Below are positions 33,880-42,138 of a stretch of DNA of 64,000 nucleotides, one piece after another (positions within the stretch are counted from its first letter, which is position 1; each line of letters starts with the position of its first letter). Under the pieces are notes generated by a model. That model was not told the DNA's origin. It made no database searches and saw only the letters and a program-made list of their open reading frames with translations. The stretch is from positions 1 through 64,000 of the forward strand of contig CAZNPW010000008.1 in the NCBI GenBank assembly GCA_964575185.1, in the 5' to 3' direction. The position numbers were made by a program, and so were the translations under genes. This DNA is from CAZNPW01 sp964575185 (GTDB lineage Bacteria; Pseudomonadota; Alphaproteobacteria; Rhodobacterales; Rhodobacteraceae).

Positions 33880-34659
33880 CTACTGGCCGGCGAAGTCGAC
33901 GAACCACTTCCGGTTCAGCGCGTCGATCGTCCCGTCGGCCTTCATGCTGGCGAGGGCCGCGTTGATCGGGGCGACGAGGTCGGAGCCTTTCGGGAAGATG
34001 AAGCCGAAGTCGGACGACGCGAGCGGCTGGCCGATGATCTTGATCGCCCCGTCGCTGGCCGCGACGATGGCGTTCGCGGCGGTCGAATCGGTCAGCGTCA
34101 TGTCGACGTCGCCCGCCTTCAGCGCCTGGAGCGAGGCCCCGAAGGTCTCGAACAGCTTGATCCGCGGGTTCGCCTCGTTGCCGTCGAGCACGTCGTAGAC
34201 GGCGGTGTAGAAGGGCGAGGTGCCGGGCTGGGCGCTGACCAGGAGGTCGGGGTCGGCGGCGAAGCTGGCCGCGTCGGTGAAGCGGCTCTCGTCGGCGCGG
34301 ACCAGCATCAGCATCTCGGACCGCATGTAGGGGTCGGAGTAGTCGACCTGTTGCTTGCGCTCGTCGGTGATCGAGATGCCGTTCATCGCCATGTCGTACT
34401 GGCCCTGCGAGATGGCGGCGATGGTCGCGTCCCAGGCGAGCGTTTCGTACCTGACCGTCGCGTTCAGCCGCTTGGCGATCTCGGCCACCGCGTCGTATTC
34501 CCAGCCGACGGGCGTGCCGTCCTTGTCGAGGAACTGCAGCGGCGGATAGGTATTCTCGGACGCGACGGTGATCTCGCGGCCCTGCAGGTCGGGCAGCGAC
34601 TGCGCGACGGCCCCGGTGGCGGCGAGGGTGAGGGCAAGGGCGGCGGCGGCAAGTTTCAT
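33880..34659 (-). CDS. Amino-acid ABC transporter substrate-binding protein
   Basis: 259-residue periplasmic binding protein of the polar amino acid family. The signal peptide spans residues 1-19 (MKLAAAALALTLAATGAVA). Diagnostic segments are ITVASENTYPPLQFLDKDG, MNGISITDERKQQVDYSDPY and FGFIFPKGSDL. With the 33037 permease it makes two parts of an importer; the ATPase must come from elsewhere. The specific amino acid is not readable. Confidence 0.94.
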   Translation of the reverse strand: MKLAAAALALTLAATGAVAQSLPDLQGREITVASENTYPPLQFLDKDGTPVGWEYDAVAEIAKRLNATVRYETLAWDATIAAISQGQYDMAMNGISITDERKQQVDYSDPYMRSEMLMLVRADESRFTDAASFAADPDLLVSAQPGTSPFYTAVYDVLDGNEANPRIKLFETFGASLQALKAGDVDMTLTDSTAANAIVAASDGAIKIIGQPLASSDFGFIFPKGSDLVAPINAALASMKADGTIDALNRKWFVDFAGQ

Positions 34660-34809
34660 GGACTATCCCTTCGTCATGATCGGCGCGGAATCTAGACGCT
34701 GGCCGCGCGGACGCAAGGCGTGGCGGGGCAAGGCGCGGGCATTTGCCTCACTTCACGGCCGCGGTGCCCGCAGGGTAGGCTGCGGCCGCCGATCCTCCGG
34801 GGGTTCTTC

Positions 34810-35598
34810 ATGCGTCTGACGGCCTTCTGCCTTGCCTGCCTCGTCCCCTCGGCCGCGCTGGCGGTGCCCTGTTCGGACACCGGCGGCGATTTCGAGGCCT
34901 GGAAGCCGCAGATGGCCCAGGTGGCGGCGGCGAACGGCGTCGGCGCGGACGGGATCGCGGCGCTGATGGGGACGCGCTACGCGCAGGAAACGATCGACGC
35001 CGACCGCAACCAGCGCAGCTTCCGCTACACGCTCGACCGCTTCATGGAGGTGCGCGGGGCCGACACGATCATCGCGCAGGGCAAGCGGCGGCTGGCGCGC
35101 AACCGCGCGTTCTACGCGGGGCTGGAACGCACCTACGGCGTGCCGGCTGGCGTCATCATCGCGATCCACGGGATGGAGACGGGGTTCGGCAGCTTCATGG
35201 GCGACAGCAACGTGCTGTCGGCCGTGGCGACGCTGACCTACGACTGCAGGAGGTCCGATTTCTTCATGCCGCACCTGATCGCGGCGCTGAAACTCGTCGA
35301 TCTCGGCGAGATTTCTGCAAGCACGGTCGGCGCGAAGCACGGCGAGCTGGGGCATACGCAGTTCCTGCCGGGCAACGCGCTGACCTATGGCGTGGACGGC
35401 GACGGCGACGGCGACATCGACTTCGGGAATGCCGCCGACGCGCTGGCCTCGACCGCGAACTTCCTGGCGCAGAAGGGCTGGCAGCGCGGGGCGGGGTTCC
35501 AGGAGGGCGAGCCGAACTTCGCCGTGATCGAGGCATGGAACGCGGCCAAGGTCTACCAGCAGGCCATCGCGATCATGGGGGCGGCGATCGACGGCTGA
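34810..35598 (+). CDS. Lytic murein transglycosylase (MltB family)
   Basis: 262-residue periplasmic peptidoglycan-cleaving enzyme. Signal peptide at residues 1-18 (MRLTAFCLACLVPSAALA); catalytic Glu123 in IHGMETGFGSFMGDSN, with the MltB hallmark GELGHTQFLPGNAL downstream. ATG 34810 chosen because it starts the signal peptide; the frame opens 30 codons earlier. It lacks a C-terminal peptidoglycan-binding domain. Its last 26 nt overlap the convergent deacetylase-like gene. Confidence 0.92.
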   Translation: MRLTAFCLACLVPSAALAVPCSDTGGDFEAWKPQMAQVAAANGVGADGIAALMGTRYAQETIDADRNQRSFRYTLDRFMEVRGADTIIAQGKRRLARNRAFYAGLERTYGVPAGVIIAIHGMETGFGSFMGDSNVLSAVATLTYDCRRSDFFMPHLIAALKLVDLGEISASTVGAKHGELGHTQFLPGNALTYGVDGDGDGDIDFGNAADALASTANFLAQKGWQRGAGFQEGEPNFAVIEAWNAAKVYQQAIAIMGAAIDG

Positions 35599-36730
35599 GC
35601 GCGTCGAGCCGGTCGCGGACCACCGCGCGGACGGGCCCGGCGCGGGGCGGGTCGCGCAGCGTGGTCAGGAGGTGCGGCGCGGGCGGCGGGCGCTTGCCGC
35701 CGTTCCACGACAGCCCGGCGAGCACCTGCGCGGCCTCGGGCGGCAGCCGGTCGGGGATGTCGTGCCCCGCGATGATCCCCCACAGCCCGGTCCAGAGGCG
35801 GCCGACCGTCCAGGGGTTGTAGCCGCCCCCGCCCAGCACCATCAGCCGGTCGCACAGCGGGATCAGCCCGCGCAGGATGTCCCAGTGCGCGTTGTTCGAC
35901 AGCGACAGGCGCGACAGCGGATCCTCCTCCACCGCGTCGGCACCGCATTGCAGGACGATCGCCTGCGGCGCGAAGGCGGCGGTGACGGGCAGGATCAGGC
36001 GGTCGCGGACCAGCGCCATCTCGGTGTCGTTCATGCCCCGCGGCACCGGCAGGTTGAAGACCTGCCCCCTGCCTGCGTCGGTCAGCGCGCCGGTGAAGGG
36101 CCAGCGCGCCTCCTCGTGGGTGGAGATCATCAGGCAGTCCTCGTCCTGCCCGAAGGCGAGTTCCACCCCGTCGGGGTGATGCGCGTCGATGTCGATGTAG
36201 GCGAGCCTGCGGAACCCCAGGCGGCGCAGGGCCATGAGCGCGAGCACCGGGTCGTTCAGGTAGCAGAAGCCGTTCGCACGGTCGGGCAGCCCGTGGTGCG
36301 TGCCGCCGCCCGGGACGTGGACGATGCCCGGGGCCTGCGCCAAAAGCTCGGCCGCGAGCATCGCGCCCCCTGCGCCGGTCGCCGGGCGGCGGAACATCTG
36401 CGGAAAGACCGGGTTCGACAGCGTGCCGAGCCCGTGGCGGGCGCGGTCGTCGTCGGTGACGGCCTGTGCGGCCTCGGCCCGTTGCAGGGCGGCGACGTAG
36501 GCCGGCGTGTGCCAGGCGGTCAGCGCGGCGGGCCTGGCGCAGGGCGAGGTGCGGAAGCGGTCCGCCGGCAGCCAGCCGAGCGCGCGGGCGAGGTCCATGA
36601 CGGTCGAGACGCGGGGGACGCGGAGCGGATGCAGGCCGCCGTAGCCCGACCCGCGGTAGATTTCGGCGCCGACGAAGACCGGCGGCGCCGGTGCGGTCGC
36701 GGCCGCGTCGGTCAAGGCCATGACGCGCAT
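35573..36730 (-). CDS. Histone deacetylase family protein (AcuC/HDAC-like amidohydrolase)
   Basis: 385-residue zinc hydrolase of the arginase/deacetylase fold; bacterial members remove acetyl groups from lysines or polyamines. His145-His146 in GGGTHHG, zinc ligands Asp180/His184 in DIDAHHPDG, Asp265 in GADA, and the transition-state Tyr304 in GGGGYN are all present. A start three codons later (MALTDA, 36719-36721) is equally possible. It overlaps the convergent transglycosylase gene at its 3' end. Confidence 0.93.
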   Translation of the reverse strand: MRVMALTDAAATAPAPPVFVGAEIYRGSGYGGLHPLRVPRVSTVMDLARALGWLPADRFRTSPCARPAALTAWHTPAYVAALQRAEAAQAVTDDDRARHGLGTLSNPVFPQMFRRPATGAGGAMLAAELLAQAPGIVHVPGGGTHHGLPDRANGFCYLNDPVLALMALRRLGFRRLAYIDIDAHHPDGVELAFGQDEDCLMISTHEEARWPFTGALTDAGRGQVFNLPVPRGMNDTEMALVRDRLILPVTAAFAPQAIVLQCGADAVEEDPLSRLSLSNNAHWDILRGLIPLCDRLMVLGGGGYNPWTVGRLWTGLWGIIAGHDIPDRLPPEAAQVLAGLSWNGGKRPPPAPHLLTTLRDPPRAGPVRAVVRDRLDALSRRSPPP

Positions 36731-36910
36731 CCTCGGGCGTCCATCCTCTGCCCCCTGTCACCGCGCGATTCGCGCCTGCCGCAGCCTGCGTCACACGGCG
36801 CGCCGCATGGCGGAAACTTTGCGCCGGCGCACCGCGTTCATTGTCTTGCAACCCGTTTTCGGGCAACATCCATGCAGATCCGGCGACAGACCGGACCGGG
36901 ATCCGGGCAG

Positions 36911-37375
36911 ATGAAGACAGGCCGATTTCCACAGGTGGCAGGTGAGGGTCCGACGGTCCAGGTCGGTGCCTTGTGCTGGCGGCTGCGCCGGGGGCGGGTG
37001 TTCGTCCTGCTCGTCACCAGCCGCGACACCGGGCGCTGGATCATCCCCAAGGGCTGGCAGGTGGCCGGGCTGACGCTCGCCGAGGCGGCGGGGCGCGAGG
37101 CCTGGGAGGAGGCGGGCGTGACGGGGCAGGTGCAGGACGCGGCGCTGGGCAGCTTCGGCTACGACAAGGTCATCGCGCCCGGCATGGCGGTGACCTGCCG
37201 GGTCAGCGTGCATGCGCTGCGGGTGGCCGGCGTCGCGCACCGCTTTCCCGAACGCAAGGCGCGGCGGCGCAGGTGGTTCAGCGCGGGCAAGGCGGCGCAC
37301 AAGGTGGCCGAGCCGGGGCTGCGCGACCTTCTGCAGCGGCTTTCGGACGACGGGCCGCGGCTGCTCGCGGCTTGA
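36911..37375 (+). CDS. Nudix hydrolase (DIPP-like)
   Basis: 154-residue pyrophosphohydrolase. The Nudix box core REAWEEAGV follows IPKGW and GLTLAEAAG, the form seen in diphosphoinositol-polyphosphate-phosphohydrolase-like bacterial proteins; the first glutamate of the standard box is not kept. I prefer ATG 36911 (MKTGRF); ATG 36872 would add 13 residues. A GC hairpin with a TTTT loop at 36852-36863 lies in the upstream region. Substrate unknown. Confidence 0.88.
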   Translation: MKTGRFPQVAGEGPTVQVGALCWRLRRGRVFVLLVTSRDTGRWIIPKGWQVAGLTLAEAAGREAWEEAGVTGQVQDAALGSFGYDKVIAPGMAVTCRVSVHALRVAGVAHRFPERKARRRRWFSAGKAAHKVAEPGLRDLLQRLSDDGPRLLAA

Positions 37376-37424
37376 CGCCCCGGCGGGGGTGCTTATCTGA
37401 GGCGGCCGAGGCAAGGGTGATCCG

Positions 37425-37814
37425 GTGATCCGCTACGATCTGGTCTGCGACCGCGCGCACGGGTTCGACGCCTGGTTCGGCTCGGCGGCGGCCTACGACC
37501 GGCAGGCGGCGGCGGGGCAGGTCACCTGCCCCGATTGCGGGTCGGCGCGGGTGTCGAAGGCGCTGATGGCCCCCGCGGTCGGCAGCCGCGAGGCGACCCG
37601 CGCGGCGGCGCTGGCCGAACTGCGCGCGGCGGTCGAGGCGAACTCCGACTACGTGGGCCTGCGCTTCGCGGCCGAAGCCCGCGCGATCCACGAGGGCCGC
37701 GCGCCCGAACGGTCGATCTACGGCGAGGCGCGGCCCGACGAGGCCCGCGCGCTGATCGAGGACGGCGTGCCGGTTGCCCCGCTGCCCTTCGTGCCGAAGG
37801 CGCGGGCGAACTGA
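37425..37814 (+). CDS. DUF1178 family protein
   Basis: 129-residue protein of the alphaproteobacterial DUF1178 family. The N-terminus IRYDLVCDRAHGFDAWFGS and the two-cysteine segment VTCPDCGSARVSKALMAPAV are typical; the Cys pairs (DLVCD and CPDCG) suggest a zinc-binding knuckle (inference). It follows the Nudix gene by 49 nt in the same direction. Function unknown. Confidence 0.9.
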   Translation: MIRYDLVCDRAHGFDAWFGSAAAYDRQAAAGQVTCPDCGSARVSKALMAPAVGSREATRAAALAELRAAVEANSDYVGLRFAAEARAIHEGRAPERSIYGEARPDEARALIEDGVPVAPLPFVPKARAN

Positions 37815-37996
37815 GACGCCGGGGGCGGTGGCCGCGACCGGGACGCGTCCACGCCGCATCAACTTGACGCGCCCCCGAAGGAAGGACGGGCGATGCCGCA
37901 CGACCGGTGTCGCCCGGCGGCCCGCCCCGCCCCCTTCATCTTCCCGCAAATATCCGCAGGGGTGAGCCGCGCCCGCGGCGAGGGGGCGGCAGCCCC
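37815..37996. other. Gap between convergent DUF1178 and ferredoxin genes
   Basis: 182 nt holding the second copy of the intergenic repeat and a terminator-like hairpin next to the ferredoxin stop; no gene seen. Confidence 0.6.
37930..37964. repeat. Rhodobacterales-type intergenic repeat, copy 2
   Basis: CCCCTTCATCTTCCCGCAAA followed by TATCCGCAGGGG. Pairs with the element at 2498-2533. Here it is between convergent genes. Confidence 0.5.
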
Positions 37997-37998
37997 CT
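37981..37998. terminator. Ferredoxin gene terminator-like hairpin
   Basis: AGGGGGC-GGCA-GCCCCCT, a perfect 7-bp stem that overlaps the ferredoxin stop codon (37997-37999) on its 3' side. Confidence 0.6.
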
Positions 37999-38320
37999 AG
38001 ATCTGCTTTTCCGGCATGAAGACCTTCAGGCCGTCGAGCGCGGCCGAGACCTTGAGCTGGCAGGTCAGCCGCGACCGGGCGGGGTCGGGCTTCCAGGCGA
38101 AATCGAGCATGTCCTCCTCCATGCTGTCCTTCTTCGGCAGCCGTCCGACCCAGGCGGGGTCGACATAGACGTGGCAGGTCGAACAGGCGCAGGCGCCGCC
38201 GCAGTCGGCCTCGATCCCGGGGATGCCGTTGTCGCGCGCGCCTTCCATGACCGTCAGGCCGTTCGGCACGTCGACCACATGCTCGCGTCCGCCGTATTCG
38301 ACATAGGTGATCTTCGCCAT
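37997..38320 (-). CDS. 2Fe-2S ferredoxin (adrenodoxin type)
   Basis: 107-residue electron carrier of the ISC/adrenodoxin class. Cluster cysteines Cys40, Cys46, Cys49 (C-x5-C-x2-C) and Cys87 are in the expected spacing, with ADCGGACACSTCHVYV around them. An acidic stretch KKDSMEEDMLDFAW follows, as in FdxB-type proteins used in iron-sulphur assembly or by P450s. Divergent from the OB-fold gene. Confidence 0.93.
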   Translation of the reverse strand: MAKITYVEYGGREHVVDVPNGLTVMEGARDNGIPGIEADCGGACACSTCHVYVDPAWVGRLPKKDSMEEDMLDFAWKPDPARSRLTCQLKVSAALDGLKVFMPEKQI

Positions 38321-38406
38321 TCCCGCCGTTCCCTGGTTGCAGGCCCGGACATAGGCGAGACGGCGGCGATTTGCCAGAGGCCGCGGGTTGGCGGGGCGGG
38401 GCGAAT

Positions 38407-38421
38407 GTTCTATATCCGTTC
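38407..38421. promoter_or_regulatory. LexA box (alphaproteobacterial SOS box)
   Basis: Perfect GTTC-TATATCC-GTTC, the alphaproteobacterial LexA consensus GTTC-N7-GTTC. It ends 3 nt before the ATG of the DnaE2-like OB-fold gene, a family whose full-length members are SOS-controlled. Repression by LexA and induction by DNA damage are expected. Confidence 0.8.
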
Positions 38422-38423
38422 TC

Positions 38424-38828
38424 ATGGACGCCGCATGGACCGTGCCGACGACGCCCCCCGGCACCTGGCCGCGCCCGCCGGCCGCGCTGCCCGCCGCGCG
38501 GCTGGGCGAGCCCGGCGCGGGGGCGCGGGTCTGCGTCGCGGGGCTGGTGCTGGTGCGGCAGCGGCCCGGCACCGCGAAGGGCGTGATCTTCGTCACGCTC
38601 GAGGACGAGACGGGGACCTGCAACGTCGTCGTCTGGGCGAACGTGTTCGCGCGTTTCCGCCGGGCGGTGATGGCCGGGCGGCTGTTGCGGGTCACCGGCC
38701 GGGTGCAGCGCGAGGCGGGGGTGGTGCACGTGGTGGCCGAGGTGATCGAGGACATCTCGCCGATGCTCGACCGGCTCCTGTCGCCCGCCTTCCGCCACGA
38801 CGGGGCGAAGGCCGGGGATCAGCCCTAG
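38424..38828 (+). CDS. Orphan OB-fold protein matching the C-terminal domain of DnaE2
   Basis: 134-residue protein. Residues from about 36 on (VCVAGLVLVRQRPGTAKGVI, then VTLEDETGTCNVVVWANVF and GRVQREAGVVHVVAE) match the OB-fold nucleic-acid-binding end of error-prone DNA polymerase DnaE2. No polymerase domain lies upstream. The LexA box directly abuts the ATG, so a message starting there would be nearly leaderless; a downstream start is possible. Either a free SOS-induced OB protein or the surviving tail of a deleted dnaE2. The upstream Pro/Ala-rich 35 residues are not conserved polymerase sequence. Confidence 0.75.
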   Translation: MDAAWTVPTTPPGTWPRPPAALPAARLGEPGAGARVCVAGLVLVRQRPGTAKGVIFVTLEDETGTCNVVVWANVFARFRRAVMAGRLLRVTGRVQREAGVVHVVAEVIEDISPMLDRLLSPAFRHDGAKAGDQP

Positions 38829-38861
38829 CCGGGCGGGGTCGGCGCGGCTATGGTCGCGGCC

Positions 38862-39368
38862 ATGCGGCGGGCGGTCCTGGCAGTGTTGACGATGGCGGCC
38901 TGCGCCCCGGCACTGCCGCCGCCGCAGGTGACGGACCTGCGCGCGGCGCTGGTGACCGCGCCGCAGCCGCCCGTCGATGCGGGCGGGTGCTGGGGCACCG
39001 ACACGGTGCCCGCGGTGATCGAGACCGAGACGGTGCAGGACCTCGTCGCGCCCGAGCAACGCGCGGCCGACGGCAGCATCCTGCGCGCGGCGGTGTTCCG
39101 CACGCGGGTCAGCCAGCGGATCGTGGGCGACCGGCAGGAGGTGTGGTTCCGCGCGCCCTGCCCGGCCGACCTGACGATCGCCTACCTCGCCACGCTGCAG
39201 CGGGCCCTGAAGGCGCGGGGGTTCTTTCCCGGTGCCGTCACCGGCATCTACGATGCGGCGACGGCGGCGGCGGTGCGGCAGTACCAGGCGGGCCGGGGGT
39301 TCGACAGCGACCGGCTGACGCTCGCCGCGGCGCAGGCGCTCGGGGTGGCGGTCACGCCGGTGGAGTGA
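38862..39368 (+). CDS. Putative lipoprotein with peptidoglycan-binding domain
   Basis: 168-residue exported protein. The start MRRAVLAVLTMAAC gives a signal peptide ending in a plausible lipobox cysteine at residue 14. The C-terminal part (LATLQRALKARGFFPGAVTG, then YDAATAAAVRQYQAGRG) is a peptidoglycan-binding type 1 repeat. Probably an outer-membrane lipoprotein tethered to murein. ATG 38862 is preferred to one four codons earlier. It is convergent with degP. Confidence 0.8.
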   Translation: MRRAVLAVLTMAACAPALPPPQVTDLRAALVTAPQPPVDAGGCWGTDTVPAVIETETVQDLVAPEQRAADGSILRAAVFRTRVSQRIVGDRQEVWFRAPCPADLTIAYLATLQRALKARGFFPGAVTGIYDAATAAAVRQYQAGRGFDSDRLTLAAAQALGVAVTPVE

Positions 39369-39383
39369 GGCACCCCCCGCCCG

Positions 39384-39408
39384 CCCCTCCCCCACGAAGG
39401 GGGGGAGG
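39384..39408. terminator. Hairpin between convergent lipoprotein and degP genes
   Basis: CCTCCCCC-ACGAA-GGGGGGGAGG, a stable stem in the 63-nt gap between two convergent stops; likely bidirectional terminator. Confidence 0.6.
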
Positions 39409-39431
39409 AAGGCTCGTCCCGGGGGGACGCG

Positions 39432-40931
39432 CTACTGCCCGGCTTCGGTCACCGTCAGCGCGACGAAGCGCGGGTCGCCGCCGCGGCGGACGAGCAGCAG
39501 CAGCGAGTTGCGCCCGGCGTCGCGCGCCTCGGTCACGCGGTCGGTCAGGTCCTGCACGACGCCGACCGGGCGCTGGCCGGCCTCGGTGATGACGTCGCCT
39601 TCGCGCAGGCCCTTCTCGTAGGCCTCGGAGGCCACGTCGACCGCGGTCACGACCAGTCCCGTCCCGTCGGCGGGCAGGCCCAGGCCTTGGGCCATGTCCG
39701 GGGCGACCTCCTGCAGGGTCAGGCCCAGCATCTCGCCCTTGCCGGGCACCTCGGGGGCGGCCGCGGCGGGGAAGGCACGCGCCTCCTCCTCCTCGCGGCG
39801 GCCGAGCGTGACCTGCAGGGTCTGCTCCTGCCCCCCGCGCAGCACCACCACCGGCACGGCCGAGCCGATGGGCGCGGCGGCGACGCGGCGCGTCAGGTCG
39901 CGGGTGTCCTTGACCGGCTGGCCGTCGAACTGGGTGATGACGTCGCCCGACAGCATGCCCGCCGCCTGCGCTGGGCCTGCGGGCACGTCGGTGATGAGCG
40001 CGCCCGAGGCACCGGCGAGGCCCATGGCCTCGGCCACGTCGGGGGTCACGTCCTGGATCCGCACGCCGAGCCAGCCGCGCCGCGTCTCGCCGAACTCGCG
40101 CAGCTGGTTGACCACGCCGGTCACCACGTTCGAGGCCATCGAGAAGCCGATGCCGATCGAGCCGCCGTTCGGCGACAGGATCGCGGTGTTCACGCCGATG
40201 ACCTCGCCCTGCATGTTGAACAGCGGGCCGCCCGAGTTGCCGCGGTTGATCGCGGCGTCGGTCTGGATGTAGTCGTCGTAGGTGCCGGCCAGCTCGCGCC
40301 CGCGGGCCGAGACGATGCCCGCGCTGACCGAGAAGCCCTGGCCGAGCGGGTTGCCCATCGCCACGACCCAGTCGCCCACGCGCATCGCGTCGCTGTCGCC
40401 GAAGCGCACGAAGGGCAGCGGCGTGGGGCTTTCGACCTTCAGCAGGGCGAGGTCGGTCTTGACGTCGGTGCCCACGACCTTGGCCGGCAGGCGCTGGCCC
40501 GAGAAGAACTCGATCTCGATCTCGTCGGCCCCGGCGATCACGTGGTTGTTCGTGACGATGAAGCCGTCGGCCGAGATGACGAAGCCCGACCCCAGCGCGT
40601 CGGACCGCTGGGGGGCCTGGTTGCCGTCGGGGGTGTTGAACTCGTCGAAGAAGTTCTGGAACGGGCTGCCGTCGGGAAGCTGCGGGCCGCCCTGCACGTT
40701 GCCTGGGACCACCGCCGAGGTCGTGATGTTGACGACCGACGGGCTGATCTGCTCGGCCAGGTCGGCGAAGCTCTCGGGCGCGGCGAAGGCGTTGGCCTGG
40801 ATCGCCTGGCCGAGCGCGAGCGTCATGCCGAGCGCGAGCGCGAGGAAGACGCGGGGGACGCGCGGGCTGCGGGGGATGGCGAGCATCGTCAGCGGGGGCA
40901 GAAGTTGGGGCTTTCCTGGGATCGGAAGCAC
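39432..40931 (-). CDS. degP: DegP/DegQ-type periplasmic serine protease
   Basis: 499-residue Do-family protease/chaperone. Catalytic triad: His in VTNNHVI, Asp in KTDLALLK, Ser in RGNSGGPL. Two PDZ domains follow (GWLGVRIQDV and the LGLTLQEV region). The signal sequence is the hydrophobic VFLALALGMTLALG stretch ending ANAFA. I prefer the GTG 40929-40931 because GAGGAG lies 8-10 nt upstream; ATG 40886 (no ribosome binding site) and ATG 40976 are alternatives. It is last in the hflK-hflC-DUF2065-degP order that is usual in this group. Confidence 0.93.
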   Translation of the reverse strand: MLPIPGKPQLLPPLTMLAIPRSPRVPRVFLALALGMTLALGQAIQANAFAAPESFADLAEQISPSVVNITTSAVVPGNVQGGPQLPDGSPFQNFFDEFNTPDGNQAPQRSDALGSGFVISADGFIVTNNHVIAGADEIEIEFFSGQRLPAKVVGTDVKTDLALLKVESPTPLPFVRFGDSDAMRVGDWVVAMGNPLGQGFSVSAGIVSARGRELAGTYDDYIQTDAAINRGNSGGPLFNMQGEVIGVNTAILSPNGGSIGIGFSMASNVVTGVVNQLREFGETRRGWLGVRIQDVTPDVAEAMGLAGASGALITDVPAGPAQAAGMLSGDVITQFDGQPVKDTRDLTRRVAAAPIGSAVPVVVLRGGQEQTLQVTLGRREEEEARAFPAAAAPEVPGKGEMLGLTLQEVAPDMAQGLGLPADGTGLVVTAVDVASEAYEKGLREGDVITEAGQRPVGVVQDLTDRVTEARDAGRNSLLLLVRRGGDPRFVALTVTEAGQ

Positions 40932-41044
40932 GGCGGGGCTCTCCTCGAGGGGGCGGTTGTGACTGCCGGGCAGCATGTGGCCAAAGCTGCGGCCATTGCA
41001 ATTCGGATGCGCCGCCGTCGCCGCGTTGTGAACGGCGGTGAGCG

Positions 41045-41236
41045 TCAGGTCAGCGTCGCGGCGAGGGCGACGAGGCCGCTGCCCGCGACCATCAGCGTCA
41101 GGCCGATCATGCGGCGCTGGTCGACCGACAGCGCGGCGAGCAGGCGCAGCGCCTCCTCGATGCGCGACGGGGCCAGCGCGAAGGCCAGCCCCTCGATCAA
41201 GAGCACCAGCCCCAGCGCCAGCAGGACCGTCGTCAC
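41045..41236 (-). CDS. DUF2065 small membrane protein
   Basis: 63-residue inner-membrane protein with two hydrophobic segments (VLLALGLVLLIEGLAFAL and IGLTLMVAGSGLVALAA). DUF2065 genes sit next to hflC in many proteobacteria. It overlaps hflC by 4 nt. Likely an accessory of the HflKC complex; function unproven. Confidence 0.9.
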   Translation of the reverse strand: MTTVLLALGLVLLIEGLAFALAPSRIEEALRLLAALSVDQRRMIGLTLMVAGSGLVALAATLT

Positions 41237-42138
41237 GGCTGCGCCGCCGCGACCCCGCCGGCATCGGGCGCGGGCGGCTCGTAGCTGCGCAGGTAGCGGA
41301 AGAAGTCGCTGTCGGGCTGCATCACGATCGACGAGTTCTGCCCGCGCAGCGCGTTCTCGTAGGCCGTCATCGAGCGGGTGAAGGCGAAGAACTCGGGGTC
41401 GGCCCCGAAGGCGTCGGCGTAGATCGCGTTGCGTTCGGCGTCCGCCTCGCCGCGGATGACGCTGGCCTGGCGGCGCGCGTCCGAGGTCAGCTCCACCCGC
41501 GTCCGGTCGGCGGCGGCGCGGACGCGCTGGGCGGCCTCGTTGCCGCGGGCGATCTCGTCGGCGGCCTCGCGCTCGCGCTCGGCGCGCATCCGGGCGAAGG
41601 TCGCCTCGAGGTTCTGCTCGGGCTGGTCGGTGCGCGTCAGCCGCACGTCGAGCACGTCGATCCCGAGGTTGGTCGCCTGTTCGCGGGCGCGGTCGCGGAT
41701 CTGGTTCATCAGCGCGGTGCGTTCCTCGGACAGGACGGCGGTGGAGGGCACCTGGCCCAGCACCTCCGAGATCAGCGGCGGCACGATGCTTTCCAGCCGC
41801 TGCGCCACGAAGGCCTCGCCGCCGGCACCCGCGGCGGTGCGGAAGCGGCGCAGGTCGGTGATGCGCCAGCGCACGAAGGCGTCGACCACCAGGCGGCGGT
41901 CGTCGTTCATCGTCACCTCCTGCGGCGGGGTGGTGACGCCGAGGATGCGGTCGTCGTAGCGCACGACCTCCTGGATGAAGGGGATGCGGAAGCCGAGGCC
42001 GGGCGTCGTCTTTTCCTGCCGGATCTGCCCGAACTGCAGGACCAGGGCGCGTTCGCGTTCGTCGACGATGAAGACCGACTGCAGCGCGGTGAAGAGGATC
42101 AGCGCGACGGCGACGAGGATGATCATGCCGCGGTTCAT
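41233..42138 (-). CDS. hflC: HflC, SPFH-domain protease modulator
   Basis: 301-residue membrane protein: N-terminal membrane segment (residues 5-24), then an SPFH/prohibitin domain (QSVFIVDERERALVLQFGQI) and a long charged helical region. With HflK it forms the periplasm-facing cage that regulates FtsH. The ATG shares a base with the hflK stop codon (TGATG). Confidence 0.96.
   Translation of the reverse strand: MNRGMIILVAVALILFTALQSVFIVDERERALVLQFGQIRQEKTTPGLGFRIPFIQEVVRYDDRILGVTTPPQEVTMNDDRRLVVDAFVRWRITDLRRFRTAAGAGGEAFVAQRLESIVPPLISEVLGQVPSTAVLSEERTALMNQIRDRAREQATNLGIDVLDVRLTRTDQPEQNLEATFARMRAEREREAADEIARGNEAAQRVRAAADRTRVELTSDARRQASVIRGEADAERNAIYADAFGADPEFFAFTRSMTAYENALRGQNSSIVMQPDSDFFRYLRSYEPPAPDAGGVAAAQP

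Noticed and set aside
37853..37996. Possible tRNA or small RNA between DUF1178 and ferredoxin genes
   Set aside because: No cloverleaf or T-loop; explained by the intergenic repeat and a terminator hairpin.
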